From Canna indica (Eukaryota; Streptophyta; Magnoliopsida; Zingiberales; Cannaceae): a stretch of 64,000 bases of DNA. Positions within the stretch are counted from its first letter, which is position 1. The number at the start of each line of letters is the position of its first letter. Positions 1-11,450 of the stretch are shown here, piece after piece. Below the pieces are notes generated by a model. That model ran no database searches. It was given only the letters and a program-made list of their open reading frames with translations, and was not told the DNA's origin. The stretch covers positions 18,543,001-18,607,000 of the forward strand of contig CP136893.1 in the NCBI GenBank assembly GCA_034359265.1. The letters run 5' to 3'. A program made the position numbers and the translations under genes.

Positions 1-495
1 ATTCGAACCGAAAAACCCAATAAAATCGACCCAAAAATTCAATTCAGATCGGGTTATTCGGGTATAACGGGTCAGGTCGGGTTACAATTTTCAAATTTTC
101 ATATAAATTTTTGAGTTGGGTCGAGTTCGAGTGAAAACCCTGTTTAACCCAACTCGCTCGATTTTAACTTTAAAAAAAAAAAACTTGCATTCCCGCCCGG
201 TCGCCCGAGTCACCCGACTGCCCCAACCCAATGACCCATTGACTCAAGCTCGACTCCTCGCCCCCGGACCCCGACTCAAATTAATCCTAGATTGGCTGAT
301 TCCCCGAGACCCCCGAAGACCCCGACACCCACCCCCCAACTCGGCGACTCCCCTCTACATTCTGCCCTAATCGCCGATCCCAACTCCTCAAGGACCCAGT
401 CGCCCCACTTCGCCGGCATGCCAAGTTGCCGAGCCGGTCCTCCAGCCTCCTCGCCAACAACTACTGCCCAACAAACGACAGGCGACAGTCCTCCC

Positions 496-2266
496 TATTG
501 GCTTTAGGTTTTCAACATTAGCCTTAATCTCGGTTTTGATGGTTTTGATGATAACAAACATGGGACTAATGATTTCATGAAGAATTATTTTCAGGTTCCA
601 TATCGGTTAGCACGCGACGTCCGCGATCGAAAAAATTGGAGAAATCAGAAAATCTGAAGGACGTTGATCGACGCGCTTGGATTCTTCGGGAAGTTAGAGT
701 TTAGGTCTAGGGTGTCTAGATATGTTGTAATTCCTCATCATAATGCATAAGAACCCAAAAACCTATCCCGAACCCCAAACCATGAAATTTCGGGACCGCC
801 CTGAAATTCACTAAGACTAGGGAGCTCCTTGGAGGGCTATATGATCCAAACATTTTCTTAACATAAAAAATGGCGGTAATTGTTCCTTGGGTAGAAATTA
901 GATAACGATGTATTTTTAAGGATTTTTTGGAGACCTCTAGCATACCCATACTTGACCTGGAAAATTAGAAAAGTTCTATTTTCTGAAAATTTCTACTAGA
1001 CCCCAAAAACTAGATTTTGATTTTTTAGATATTGTTATTGAATCCAAATGGGGTTAATCCTTATATAACATTTATGTTTTAAAGTTACCATGTTATAAAG
1101 TTATTTAACTTAAAATTAATAAATGTTATATAAGTAGACTTAGTGAAAACAGAACCAGAAGAATCAAACAGAACATAAGCTGTCTGCCTTCTTCAGCTCA
1201 GGTTCGGTCGACCGATCGAAGCCCAAAATGGGCAGTAGGCTTGGCAATCGATCGAGCGGTCGACCAACTTGCGTATAAGCCTAAGACGCAATCGCGTCGG
1301 TCGACCAAAGATCGTGGATCGCGCGATTTGCGTCTGGCGGTCGACCCGTCGGTCGACCGACCAGAGAGAAAAGAGGAGCGGTCGAAGGACCGGTCGACTA
1401 GTCGGTCGATCGACCATTCGACCGGCGGCCTGCAACGAATAGATTTCTATCCGTTGAGTGTCGTTTCTTCAGCAGGGTATAAATATACCCTCATATGATT
1501 CCTTTATTCTTCTTCCTTGATTTTTACAAAATTTATTGAGCCATTAAAATGAAGATTTGAGCCTTCCAACGATTGATCAAACGCACTCTGCTATTTCCGC
1601 GAACGCCTTCTCAAGCGCCAGCTACTGCCTCAACTCGGGTGATTGATTTAAGCTCTAACCCTTGACGAGTTGAAGGATTGAAGGATTGCAAAAGAGCTTT
1701 CTCTATTGGTTTCATTCTTTAGCTCTTTTCAATTGTATTTTAACTGTTATTTAAACTGTGTTTAATTTGTGCGTCTGTAGAAGACCGGGTGTTAGATCTT
1801 CTGTGTGAAATGGTATCCTTGGTGTAGAAGGAGTAAAGCCACTTGTGTAAACTTAGTGTTTACTAGGATTAATTTAGTTGTCCCTTATGGTTGAGGTGGA
1901 AGAGGACTCTCGATAAGAAGGCCGTGACTTTCGGGTGTGGAAGTGCCTTAGGTCGAGAGTGCGTCTCTTCGGTGAAAAGTCTTCTGTGTAAGGGAAATAT
2001 AAATTAATCTAGTAAAACTAGTTTGGAAATCCTAAGCGGGGTGCTTAGGTAGTGGAGTAGACATTGGGTCCGAACCACTATAAATCTTGTGTTTGCATTG
2101 ATTTCTTATTTGCTTTAATTGCTAAATCATTTATTATTTCCGCATATAAAATCATCGAATTGCAAATCGCCTAAACTAATCAAGAAACAATTAAATTGGA
2201 ATTTAGACTAATTGAATTAGTAAACACATTATTCACCCTTTCTCTAGTGTCGTCATTTCGTCAACA
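496..2266 (+). mobile_element. Solo LTR, SIRE/Maximus-like Ty1/copia
   Basis: A 1.77-kb block is flanked by the direct repeat CTCCC (491-495 and 2267-2271), the 5-bp TSD expected of an LTR element. It ends in CAACA; the start reads TATTGG, so the usual TG may have mutated to TA. Internal landmarks resemble SIRE-type LTRs: a start region with GATGATAACAAACATGG, a GTCGAC-rich stretch (1205-1432), a TATA box (TATAAATATACC near 1480), and an end with AAACACATTATTCACCC. No internal retrotransposon genes are present, so it is a solo LTR left by LTR-LTR recombination. The clade is assigned from memory of such LTRs. Confidence 0.65.
1478..1491 (+). promoter_or_regulatory. TATA box inside the solo LTR
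   Basis: TATAAATATACC follows a GTCGAC-rich block and precedes a pyrimidine-rich stretch. It is placed as the U3 promoter of a SIRE-like LTR would be. Direct observation; activity is unknown. Confidence 0.45.
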
Positions 2267-2765
2267 CTCCCTCCCGGCTCCCGAGTCTCAACAAGCCTAC
2301 AGGCTACAGTCTTCCACTCTTCCTCGCCAACAACTGCCCGTTGGGCGTCGGCGATCCTTCTCCCGACACTCTGAGTCTCCCGACACTGCTGCTCGCTGGC
2401 GATCCGACAACAAGTGCTCGTCTGCTCCAACAATCCTGCCTAGTGCCGACTGGCCAAGAAGTAGGCTCAACTACTCTAGGTAAATAGGTAATAATGTTAA
2501 AGTATTTGATTTGATTAATTTTGATATGTATTTGATAATTGATTTGATTAAGGTTGATATAATGTAATATTGTCCCACCGTGAAATACATTTCACAGATT
2601 ATAATTTTCGGGTTAAACGGGTCGGGGCCCGATTTTTTTGGGTTATTCGGGTCGGGCCCTAATTAAAAAATCGGGTCGGGTCGAGTATTTTTTTTGAACT
2701 TTTCGGGTTAATACCCGATTGGGTCGGGTCGGGTATTGACCCGACCCGTCTAATGCTCAGCCCTA

Positions 2766-2837
2766 ATACTAATAGAGGAGAAGAAAAATGACAAAATAGA
2801 ACGTTGCATTTTAAGTAGAACTGGCTTCCTTTTTCTA
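2766..2837. other. Short spacer between two elements
   Basis: No gene seen. AT-rich sequence between the hAT-like right end and the next MITE candidate. Confidence 0.4.
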
Positions 2838-3445
2838 ACATATCGTTTGGATTGGAGTTAAAAGGAGAGGAAGGGAAGAGAAGGAATTTTTTCTCTTATT
2901 TGTTTTTTTAATTTGAATGGAGGGGAAAAAATTGGAGGGGGATTATTTATCTTGGTTCCTCTTCAAATCTCAATTTTTTTTCAACCCCGATTTGGGGTTG
3001 AACGGAGCTTAAAGTTTTTTGTAAAAATTGGTTCAAAATAAATTTACAAAATTATCCTTATTATATATATATATATATATATAAAGGTTTTATTAAACTT
3101 TAATAGTCTCTTTTCATCTATACTAAATACAAAAGCAAAAAAGAATCTTTCCATTCTTAATTTTTTTTCTTTATAGTATTTTCTGTCTAATCCCAATATT
3201 TATAATCGATCAAAAAAGAATCTTAATATCTGTAGAGGTAGAAATGGCAAAAAAAAAACATATATATAACACAAAAATAAAAAAGGTATAATTATCTATT
3301 AAATAAAATATTTTCTTATTTTCTTTATTTTCCTTCTTTTCCTTTATAAATTACATCCAAACAAAGTTAATTTTTTTCCTCTGTTCCCTTTCCTTCCCTT
3401 CCCCTTATTAAACTATATCCAAATATTGTATCCAAACTGGAATAT
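2838..3445. mobile_element. MITE candidate with purine-rich inverted ends
   Basis: The left end (around 2843-2885, GTTTGGATTGGAGTTAAAAGG followed by GA-rich sequence) is the approximate inverse of the right end (around 3355-3425, CCTTCCCTTCCCC followed by ATTAAACTATATCCAAA). The inside is AT-rich with a (TA)n run at 3062-3084. I could not find a convincing TSD, so the superfamily is left open and the edges are approximate. Confidence 0.45.
3062..3084. repeat. (TA)n microsatellite
   Basis: About eleven TA units, seen directly. Confidence 0.8.
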
Positions 3446-3521
3446 TTTACGAAAAATTCTGAAATTTGAAATCAAAATTTCAAAATTTCAAAAATTAAAA
3501 TTAAAATTAGATATTTTGATA

Positions 3522-3640
3522 TTTTAATTGCAATGTAGGATATTTACTGAGGTAATTAATTTTAGTGTTAAGCACTTGAGCTGACTTTAGCTAACAGATT
3601 AATTGAAATACCTCAGTAGATATCCTACATTGCAATTAAA
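3522..3640. repeat. Short inverted repeat (hairpin), about 120 bp
   Basis: The arm at 3522-3560 (TTGCAATGTAGGATAT, then TTACTGAGGTA) pairs with 3598-3640 (TACCTCAGTAGATATCCTAC, then ATTGCAA) with few mismatches and a loop of about 38 bases. This is a Stowaway/Tourist-sized hairpin, either a small MITE or a small-RNA precursor-like fold. It sits about 0.8 kb beyond the stop codon of the neighbouring minus-strand gene. Confidence 0.6.
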
Positions 3641-4468
3641 CTAGTAATAAATTTAAAAAAATTGATATACATTATACAAGTAAATAACAACTAATTTCTC
3701 CTCTTCTTCAAAGAATTAACAAATTATAAAGTGAAAAAGAAACAGAAAAATGCTTGTCCTCTCCTCTCATTAGAACTTCCAAAAAAACAATTTGCTTCTC
3801 TTTTCCTCCTCTCCTTCCTTTATCCTTAGAAATTGAAATCTTGAATTTATTGAAAACATTCTTGTTAAATTGGAGTAATTCGTGCAAGTCGTCATCAAAG
3901 GGGCATCTGTTTGGTGCATGTACCCTTGTAAATGCAGTCATGGGCATATTGGGGAATTGTTTTGCCCATGCAATTAAAGTGATAACAAAATAGAAACAAG
4001 GCCATAAAAAATTGAAAAAATGAAATAAATAATAAATTATACAAAATGCAGCTGACACCCAATGACCCAAATGCAACTTCTAGGAGAATAACAGCAGAAA
4101 TATTTTCAAGTTCTAATGTGGCAGCAACACGGATGACACACAGGCAGGCAGACCCCCTCTGTATGTGCAGCAAAACTCATGTAGTGTCACTGGAAATTAT
4201 GAAACATTTTTATTATGTCCTTTAATTAGAAGATATACATATACAGAACAATTCCTTTTTTTTTGCTTCTAGGATTGAACACATGACATACAAGTCTGAC
4301 AAACCCGCTGGCTTCAGAACATCCTAGCTAGAAGCAAACTACAACATCAATGGCAATCAGTCCATGGTCCTGCCTGTTGAAAGGTATTCCAAAGTCTGGA
4401 TCCGGCGAGTTGCACAACTAGACACAACAAGATGATCATACCATGCATGTTGACACGGAAAGAGAGGA

Positions 4469-7400
4469 TCACCTAACTCTTTTGCATGGAAAGGCAGGTA
4501 TTGAATCACCTTGTCTCAGGCGCTTCCCATGTCCATTGATGCAAGCAAAAGATGATCCCATCTTTTGAAAGATCGTTGGTGACTTTAAAGATTCATGCAT
4601 TGAACCTGGACAATAAGGTCTTAAATAGTGAGAACCTGTTACAGGTTTCTGTTGGATCTGCAGTAGTACATCAAGTGAAAGATATGAACCTGAGGAGCAA
4701 TCAGTGATCTTTCTTTTCTTGGACGAGCAATCATCTTCCAATTTTAGCCTTCTCTTGATACAAATGTTGTCATCCTCACCAAGATATCCATCTCCAACTC
4801 CTTCAAAGCCTAAGTTGCCTCCTTTTACCACTTTCTTTTTTGTCGGGTGTTCATCTTCCAATGTTACTTTCCTCTTGAAAGAAACGTGATCTCCCTCCAC
4901 CAAAACAGGAGAAAATTGCAGTCCTGAAACCATTGAACCCAAATCCTGTTAAGAATACATGAGAATATAACATCATTATCTGCTTATTTGCAGCTAAGGT
5001 TACTAGATTGTTTCAACGACCATCTTCCTTCGGGAACTAAGTAATCATACTACATATACGTTGCAACTTTTCTCTTGAGCTGCATGTTGTATAGACAACT
5101 CACCATGTTCAACAAAGTCTAGTAACACTTGAAATCTTACCTGAGATAATACATCCTAGCTCCCAACTTTGTCCCTGAAAAACTGATCTAATTGTATCGG
5201 ATTTTTTTCTCTGTCATGCTAATTAATAAGGCATTGTTGGTAAGTGCTACAAATCTCATGAATAGGAACCCATGATAGTGGACCCAGATCCATTAGCATG
5301 GAACATTTTTTTCAACAAAGATTTGATTGGTTTCACAAAAATGTGGAGAAATAAAGGTTTGTAGGAATTTCAAAAATTCCTACTTCACATAAAATAACAC
5401 GCTTCCATTCTGGGCACCGAGAATATGAGGATCATATAACTTCACTAAATGTCCATGATTGTGGTCCGTGGAAGGAGCAAGTCTAATTCTATTGAGCAAA
5501 AGTTATATCACGCGGATGACAAGATAAAAACGATGAAAGAACAAGTGCAGTCTTCCTGGACAGGTTGGGACATAAAAGGGTCTACCAGGCTTTAGAATGC
5601 ATGATGTGGTTTATATTCTAGGCACTGTAATATTGAAGTTTATATGTATTCTAACTACTTATCTGGTTGAAACCCTTTGAATGTGTTCCTCCAATGAAGG
5701 ACCAATTCCCCTGATGGAAATGAGAATAGCAGAGATCTCATTCTCTGTTGCTTACATGTAAAACCAGCATCCGCTGATTGTCAAATTTGTATTACCAGAA
5801 ATACCAAAATAAGAATTATAAGGATGTGGTCTCAAATAAGCGGAGCTCTCAGGGACAACATTTAAAAGAAAAAATTGTTTGGATATAGATCTCGTACATA
5901 AGAATGTAGACCAGTCTTATCAAAAGGGGAAAATTACAAAAATGGTCCTATAAGTTTGTTTTCTGAACTTCAGTCCTATAAGTTTGAAAATGCAAAAGTT
6001 AGTCCTAAATCGTTTGAAAATATACAACTCAAGTCCATTCCGTTACGGACTGTTGCTCATCACTGTCGTTAGAACTTGGACATAACGCCGTTGAGAAAAT
6101 TACGGAAATGATCCTATAAGTTTGCCATTTTTCGAACTTCGGTCCTATAAGTTTGAAAAATGCAAAAGTCGTTTGAAAATATACAACTTAAGTCTTCCGT
6201 TACAGCAAGTTCAAATAATACACAAATAATGACCATAAATACTGTAGCAAGTTCTAAATGCAGCTCCAATCACACGTTCAAAATGCTGGAGCAAATTCTA
6301 AATGCTTCACCAAGTTCAAAAAACACCAAGACAGAACACCGGACGGATCGACGACGGCCAGTACAACAGTCCTGTTGCTGCCACGACGTTGTGGCAATAG
6401 CAGCAGCGCCATAGACAATGTTGCTTGCCCGCTACGATGGCTGCTGCCTCGTCGGCGTTGGAGGTCGCAGGGCAGGGCGTAGCCCACTTATACACTATCT
6501 CCGCCCTGCCCCGCGACCTCCGACGCAGGTGAGGAAGCAGCCACCATAGCGGGCAAGCATCAACATCTGTGGTGCTGCTGTTGTTGCCACAGCATCGTGG
6601 CGGCCGTGGGCGGTTGTGCTGGCTGCTGTCAATCCGTTCGGTGTACTGCCTTGGTGTGTTATGAACTTGCTGAAGCATTTAGAACTTGCTCCAGCATTTT
6701 GAACATGTGATTGGAGCTGCATTTAGAACTTGTTTCAGCATTTGTGGTCATTATTTGTGCATTATTTGACCTTGTTGTAATGGAACGGACTTAAGTTGTA
6801 TATTTTCAAACGATCTAGGACTGACTTTTGCATTTTTCAAACTTATAGGACTGAAGTTCAAAACACGACAAACTTATAGGATCATTTTTGTAATTTTCCC
6901 GACAGTGCTAGGTCCAAGTGCTAACGGCAGTGACGAGCTGTTACGGTCCGTAACGGAATGAACTTAAGTTGTATATTTTCAAACGATTTAAGACTGATTT
7001 TTGCATTTTCAAATTTAAAGGACTGAAGTTCAAAAAACGGCAAACTTATAGGACCATTTCTGTAATTTTCCCTTATCAAAAGTGTTTCTAGGATTCTGGA
7101 TTACTCCATACTTTAAAAGAAGGTCCAGAAGATGCAACCTATGACCATCTTTTGCTTGTGCCAGGCCGTGACGTAAGTACGACTGCAAACCAGCATGTTA
7201 TAAAAGACACAAGAAGTGCAAAAAATGCAAATTTTAGGGCCATGGTGTTTCTGCTAGAGAATTGTCACTGAGAACCAGCAGAAAAAGCCCCAAAGGGAAA
7301 AGTTTTAAATACCATTACTTGATTTTGTTTAGTACAACATGCAACGTTTTTACAATTCCTATCAAGTAAATAATCAAGAAAAAAACTGAACAACAGAACA

Positions 7401-7821
7401 ACCCGCAGGAATCATCGATTCGCATATTTGGAAAAAATATCTCGGCAATCAAATGATAGAAACTTCAGAATGGCGAAAAGTTTAAAATCGTCGAATCCTT
7501 CTTACCTGAGGCGAGTGTGGGTTTCCCTTGGACGACCATGGCGTTGAGCTCGGACGCGCCGACCGGGAGACCACGGGAGGCGAAGAAGGAGAGCAGGGAA
7601 CCCCAGGTAAGGGACGAGACGAGGTCGGGGTCGCGGCTGACGAAGTAGCCATTAAGCCTCACGGAAGAGGGCTCCAGCCCTAAGGCGCGCCCCACAGCAC
7701 CCAGGTCTACTCCTCCATCGGCGGACACCGGAATCACAGCAAGCTTACCGCTGTAGCCCTCGGACGAGGCAGATGCAAGGAAGAGCTTGGCAGTCTTCTC
7801 ACTACCGCCGATCATTTGCAA
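4469..7821 (-). CDS. Conserved plant protein of unknown function, two coding exons
   Basis: Exons on the minus strand are 7821..7506 (ATG at 7821, or at 7815 two codons later) and 4923..4469. The donor reads CTCAG|GTAAG and the acceptor TTTCAG|GACTG. The join is phase 1 and keeps one reading frame of about 254-256 residues, so I trust the model. The N-terminal half is compact and looks folded, with KLFLAS near residue 12 and SVRLNGYFVSRDPDLVSS near residues 52-69. The C-terminal half is rich in Lys/Arg and acidic residues, with basic clusters (FKRKV, PTKKKVV, IKRRLK, SSKKRKI) that could be nuclear localisation signals. It ends CKRVR. I do not recognise a named domain. The intron (2.58 kb) contains a palindromic MULE at 5926-7072. 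Nuclear location is inferred; function is unknown. Confidence 0.75.
5917..7081. mobile_element. MULE-type foldback element with 9-bp TSD (intronic)
   Basis: The element is 5926-7072. It starts GGGGAAAATTAC, ends GTAATTTTCCC, and is flanked by the exact 9-bp direct repeat TTATCAAAA (5917-5925 and 7073-7081), the TSD length of Mutator-like elements. Almost the whole 1147 bp is one imperfect palindrome centred near 6500. The TTCTAAATGCAGCTCCAATC stretch near 6250, the GTCCTATAAGTTTG repeats near 5946 and 6112, and the GC-rich core all recur inverted on the other arm. No transposase ORF is present, and ORFs in the core (6160-6722) are palindrome shadows. It sits in the intron of the minus-strand gene and would form a very long hairpin in the pre-mRNA. 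Confidence 0.85.
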
Positions 7822-8010
7822 TCAGCATCAAGCCAAGAATGGCAGGAGAGAGAGCCTTCGAGCGAGCTCGAGAGAGGGAGAGAGAGAGAGTTGCCGATGT
7901 GTTCGTCCAGTGTAGTAGTCTTCTGAGGTTTTGGACGGTCTTCTCGCGCTCTCTCTGGAAGCGTCGAATCGATTAGAATTTTGCTGATCCAATCACGGTC
8001 AATCACCAGA
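7822..8010 (-). promoter_or_regulatory. 5' UTR and promoter-proximal region of the unknown gene
   Basis: Immediately upstream of the minus-strand ATG lies a (GA)n/CT-rich tract (7868-7890 on plus), common in plant 5' leaders. No clear TATA box was found before 8010. Confidence 0.35.
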
Positions 8011-9420
8011 CCTAATTAATCAACATTAGAGAACCCTGGGACTTGTTTAAGACGACATTGTTCATTCTTTGCTCTCTTGTCAAACTACTGATGGTCTAAT
8101 TAAGGTTGGTTCGTCAAAAATAATTATCTTTCTCCTTAGTTTGGCTCAACTGCTGTTGTGATGGAAAAAAATTGGTTCGTGGCTGATGAACCCGCTTCGG
8201 TATAGACCAAAGTAGAGCACCCAAAGTAAGGAATACAGCTTTTACCAAGTGACGGTAAGAATGAATCTAATCTTATTAACACCAAATCTAATATGATTAA
8301 AGATTGAAGATAAATTAAAAATGAATTTGTATTATGAAAAAAAATATGAACCTAACACTTTTATTTTGGATTCAGTCTTAATGTGTTAGATTCACTCTTA
8401 GTAATATTAGGTTCACTCATTGTGAAACTCCATCAAATATTTTATAAAATCAGAGTAACAAATACTTGTTTTTAGTAATTAACTTGTAATCTATTAATTC
8501 ATAGCTTGACTAAATATAAGATTAATTTAAAAATCGGTTAACAATTAATTTGGTAGAGTTAGATATATCTACTATATATTGTCAATCTATCTATTTGTTA
8601 AATAATATTTATCTATTTACTAGATTTTTTTTATTTACTAGATATATTATAGCTTTATCTACTATAATATTAATTCTGCATAAATTTTGAGATTTTTTTA
8701 ATTGAATTTGCTAATTTATATTTTTCAAAAAATCAAAATTTTGAACAATCCCAAATATATACCAATACTATATGTTTTTATATTTGTTTTTTCTTTATTA
8801 TTATATATTTTAAATTATTTATTTATTTATTATTATTTATAATTTATTATAATACTAAATGATTTTTTAAATTTGATCTTCAACATTTATTATTATTTTT
8901 AGTTGGGTCAATTTTTCAACAAAAAACTCAAAAAATTAAGTTAAAGTGATAATATATATCTACTACATGGAAATTTTAATGAATGTTCTAGTGAGATAAC
9001 TAATATGGTAATCGAGTGATACGTTAAACTTGAACCTCTAATTTTTTTTTCACTTTTCTATCTTTCGTTTCATTTTGTTTAATTTTCTTTCGAATTATAT
9101 TTTTTTTGAGCTTTGATTATCTTCATTTTAGCAAGTATATTATTTTGAATGTTTACTCTTTTTTTCTCTTAATTTTTAATTTTATTTATTATTATTTTAG
9201 TAAATTATATTCACCTTATTAAATATTCACTAATTTTTTATTAACTATGTTAAAATAGATTTAAGTTTAATTGTTTTAAAATCCATTGGTCTATTAATAT
9301 ATAATTTTTATATGTTTTAATGTTTTATTTATTTTATATATTAATATACAATTAAATTTATAATTATTACTGATTAAAAATATTTTTTATAATTTTTTTT
9401 TTTACTTTTCTTTTCAAATT
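8010..9420. other. AT-rich intergenic region, no gene seen
   Basis: Between two divergent gene starts. Very AT-rich from 8440 on, with frequent stops in all frames. Around 8250-8420 there is a loose repetition of phrases such as ATTCACTCTTA and GGTTCACTC that may be an old repeat. No inverted ends or TSD were identified. Confidence 0.5.
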
Positions 9421-9902
9421 GGACGTGGAATTGGGATGACGAATTGACGATTAAGGAACGCTGCAGACTCCGACTTAGTGGTCAGTACGCGGCTTGAGGC
9501 ACGAGCTGTGAGAAGCTGTCGGACAAGACACGTGGCGGTTATTCACGCGCCAAGCAGAGTTCCGACTTAAGTTACGACAGAAGTAGCGCTTCCCTTCGTT
9601 TCATGATGTCAGCTGCTATTATGGTCGAGCACTAAAACCTGCCGAGGAGGAAGGCATAAATGCCACCACCTCCGCGGAAGGCAATCGGAAGAAGAAGAGA
9701 GAAGGCTTCGGGGGGGCGGCGGTTTCTTCTCGCTGAAGATCAGCACTCATCCAATGGCGGCGTCTCATATCAAATCGTTGGGCCTATTTAACCCGTTCTT
9801 CCCCAGAGGAGCCGCCAATACCCCCCCCCCCCCCCCCCTCTATTTCCCTCCTTGCCTCCCTCGCCAACTTTCTTGCGCTCGACGGACGTCGCCGCTCGAT
9901 CT
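9420..9902 (+). promoter_or_regulatory. Promoter and probable 5' UTR exon of the UBA/PUB gene
   Basis: A sharp rise in GC at 9420 marks the start of a gene-like region. A G-box core, CACGTGGC, lies at 9529-9536, and a TATA-like CATAAATG at 9655-9662. A purine-rich leader follows. A probable donor TCT|GTAATC at 9902/9903 would pair with the acceptor TTCGTAG at 11837, just before the start codon at 11840. An upstream ATG at 9754 opens a reading frame of about 50 codons that runs through a C-homopolymer (about 9821-9838) and stops just past the donor. In this sequence it is not in frame with the main ATG after splicing. Regulatory roles are inferred. Confidence 0.5.
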
Positions 9903-10406
9903 GTAATCGATATTTCTTTTCTCTTTTGCTGCTCGTGGTCTTTCAGTAATCCACTTCATATCGTCTTAGTTGATGATTTAGGATCATATGTTGCTTTTTT
10001 TCCTTTACTAAAAAAAGTGTGCTTTCCTGCACACTTTTAATGATTAATAGTTTAGAGTTTTTTTGTTTGATACTTGATGGAATTGGCAAATTTCTTCAGT
10101 TTCAAGATATACATTGGCAATATCCTCTCTTTTCTTTTCTGTCCTCTTCTGTTTCTTTTTCTTTTCGATATTTTCTAAAATCTGGAGAGGAATAAGAAAT
10201 GTGGTGCTGGGTGAATTTTATAACTTTTGTTTGTGCTGTATTACTTCCTCTAATATAATGCATGATATTATTTCCTGAATTCTTCGTCCTAATTGGGATT
10301 GTTGCATCCTGTTTCCTTATTTCATCAGCAATGGTTGGGAAAACTTGGAAGAGGCAACCCATGCTTTGGATGCATTTTCTTTGCTAATGATTTATAGTCG
10401 CTCGTG

Positions 10407-11450
10407 TTTTTTTTTCTAGAAAAGGAAACTTGTATGGGAGCGAGTGTTGAGCAACTAAAGTTCAACATATACACAAGTTGAAAATGGAAGAAATGTGGAT
10501 ATTAAGGTGGATGAGTGGCCATACAAGATTGGACAAGATTAGAAATGAATATATCCGGCTGAAGGTGCATGTAGCACATAATGGAGATAAATCAAGAGAA
10601 TGTCATTTAAGATGGTTTGGACACGTGCTACGGAGACCCTCAGGTACCCCGGTTTGAAAATGTGATAGTTTAGTAGTAGAAGGTAGGAAGAAGGGTAGAG
10701 GTAGGCCTAAGATTACGTGAAGAGAAATAATATCTAAGGATCTACTGTTACTAGATACTGAGGCGAATCTTGCCTTGGACAAAGAGATGTGGAGACACAG
10801 AATCCATATAGCTGATCCAATCTATTATGGGATTGAGGTTTAGTTGTTGTTGAAAAAATGAAACTTGTATTCATTTCAAGAGAACTGAAGGAAATACAAG
10901 GGGAGAAAGAAAATAGAAGGAAAAAGAGAAGATAGAGGGAAACCAACTAAGGAAAGTTTACACAAAATGCAGCAAACACTTATCTACATAAATTAAAATA
11001 TGTGGCTGCCTTGATGGCCAAAGTGACTGGCGTGGAGCTTGAGTTTTGAAATCAGCACATGTTCCTCTCCATCCATACGAACCAACACCAAGTGAGTAGG
11101 AGGCGGAATTTGAACTTTCTCCTGTCTTTTAGATGTGTTCTTAGTCATTCCAAGGGTTCCATTGTAGGGGAAAACGAGCCTCTCATAGAATGTTTAAAAA
11201 ATGCTGCCAGCCTTCATTAGTAAAAGGGCAGCCTTCAAACAAGTGGTTGTGTGTCTCTGGTTGTGCAATACGAAAAAGCTCAATGCAACTTTGGTCTCAT
11301 TTCCAATGTTGAGATATATGAAGGTTTCACTCATTGCACAGCTAATTTGAACTGTGAACTTACAACTCTTTAGATTTCTTGTTGATGCCTTATGTTTCTT
11401 GGTCAAGAAAAAGGGCACTGTTTCTATTATGGCAACCTAGTTGTGATATT
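10407..11450 (-). mobile_element. 5'-truncated L1 LINE fragment (3' end), interrupted by an RTE fragment
   Basis: Reading the minus strand from about 11420, one frame contains ETHNHLFEGCPFTNEGW, the zf-RVT-like motif found at the C-terminus of plant L1 ORF2. The sequence then runs to a 3' end with CTCTTGAAATGAATACAAG and a terminal poly(A), seen as T9 at about 10408. The 3' end resembles that of the full L1 at 15279-21621. It is broken at 10436-10859 by an RTE insertion. It lies in the 5' UTR intron of the UBA/PUB gene and is a dead fragment. Confidence 0.6.
10425..10870 (+). mobile_element. 5'-truncated RTE-type LINE fragment with 11-bp TSD
   Basis: The inserted segment 10436-10859 is flanked by GAAACTTGTAT (10425-10435 and 10860-10870). 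The plus-strand translation contains RWMSGHTRLDKIRNEYIR and RWFGHVLRRP, the C-terminal signature of plant RTE-clade reverse transcriptases. The 3' end has the TTGTTGTTG tail typical of RTE. It carries stops (for example TGA after CCCCGGTT) and is a 424-bp dead copy. It landed inside the 3' tail of an L1 fragment. Confidence 0.7.

Larger units (their letters stand above)
1..2765. mobile_element. hAT-like non-autonomous element, right end; split by a solo LTR
   Basis: Both flanks of the solo LTR at 496-2266 are rich in GGGTCGGG/CCCGACCC runs (about 45-130 and 2610-2750), followed inward by C-rich, Pro/Ser-coding-like sequence. The right end reads, on the minus strand, TTAGGGCTGAGCATTAGACG and then the GGGTCGGG runs. 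This is the layout typical of plant hAT MITE ends. The left end lies outside the window, so no TSD can be checked. The short ORFs here (116-507, 2196-2483) follow compositional bias and I do not call them genes. The hAT assignment is family knowledge; the inverted GGGTCGGG ends are seen directly. Confidence 0.5.

Noticed and set aside
2196..2483. 95-residue plus-strand ORF
   Set aside because: It spans the solo LTR end and the hAT-like interior; no conserved domain, compositional only.
6160..6722. Four ORFs with similar sequence on both strands
   Set aside because: They are the two arms of a palindromic MULE read in opposite directions.
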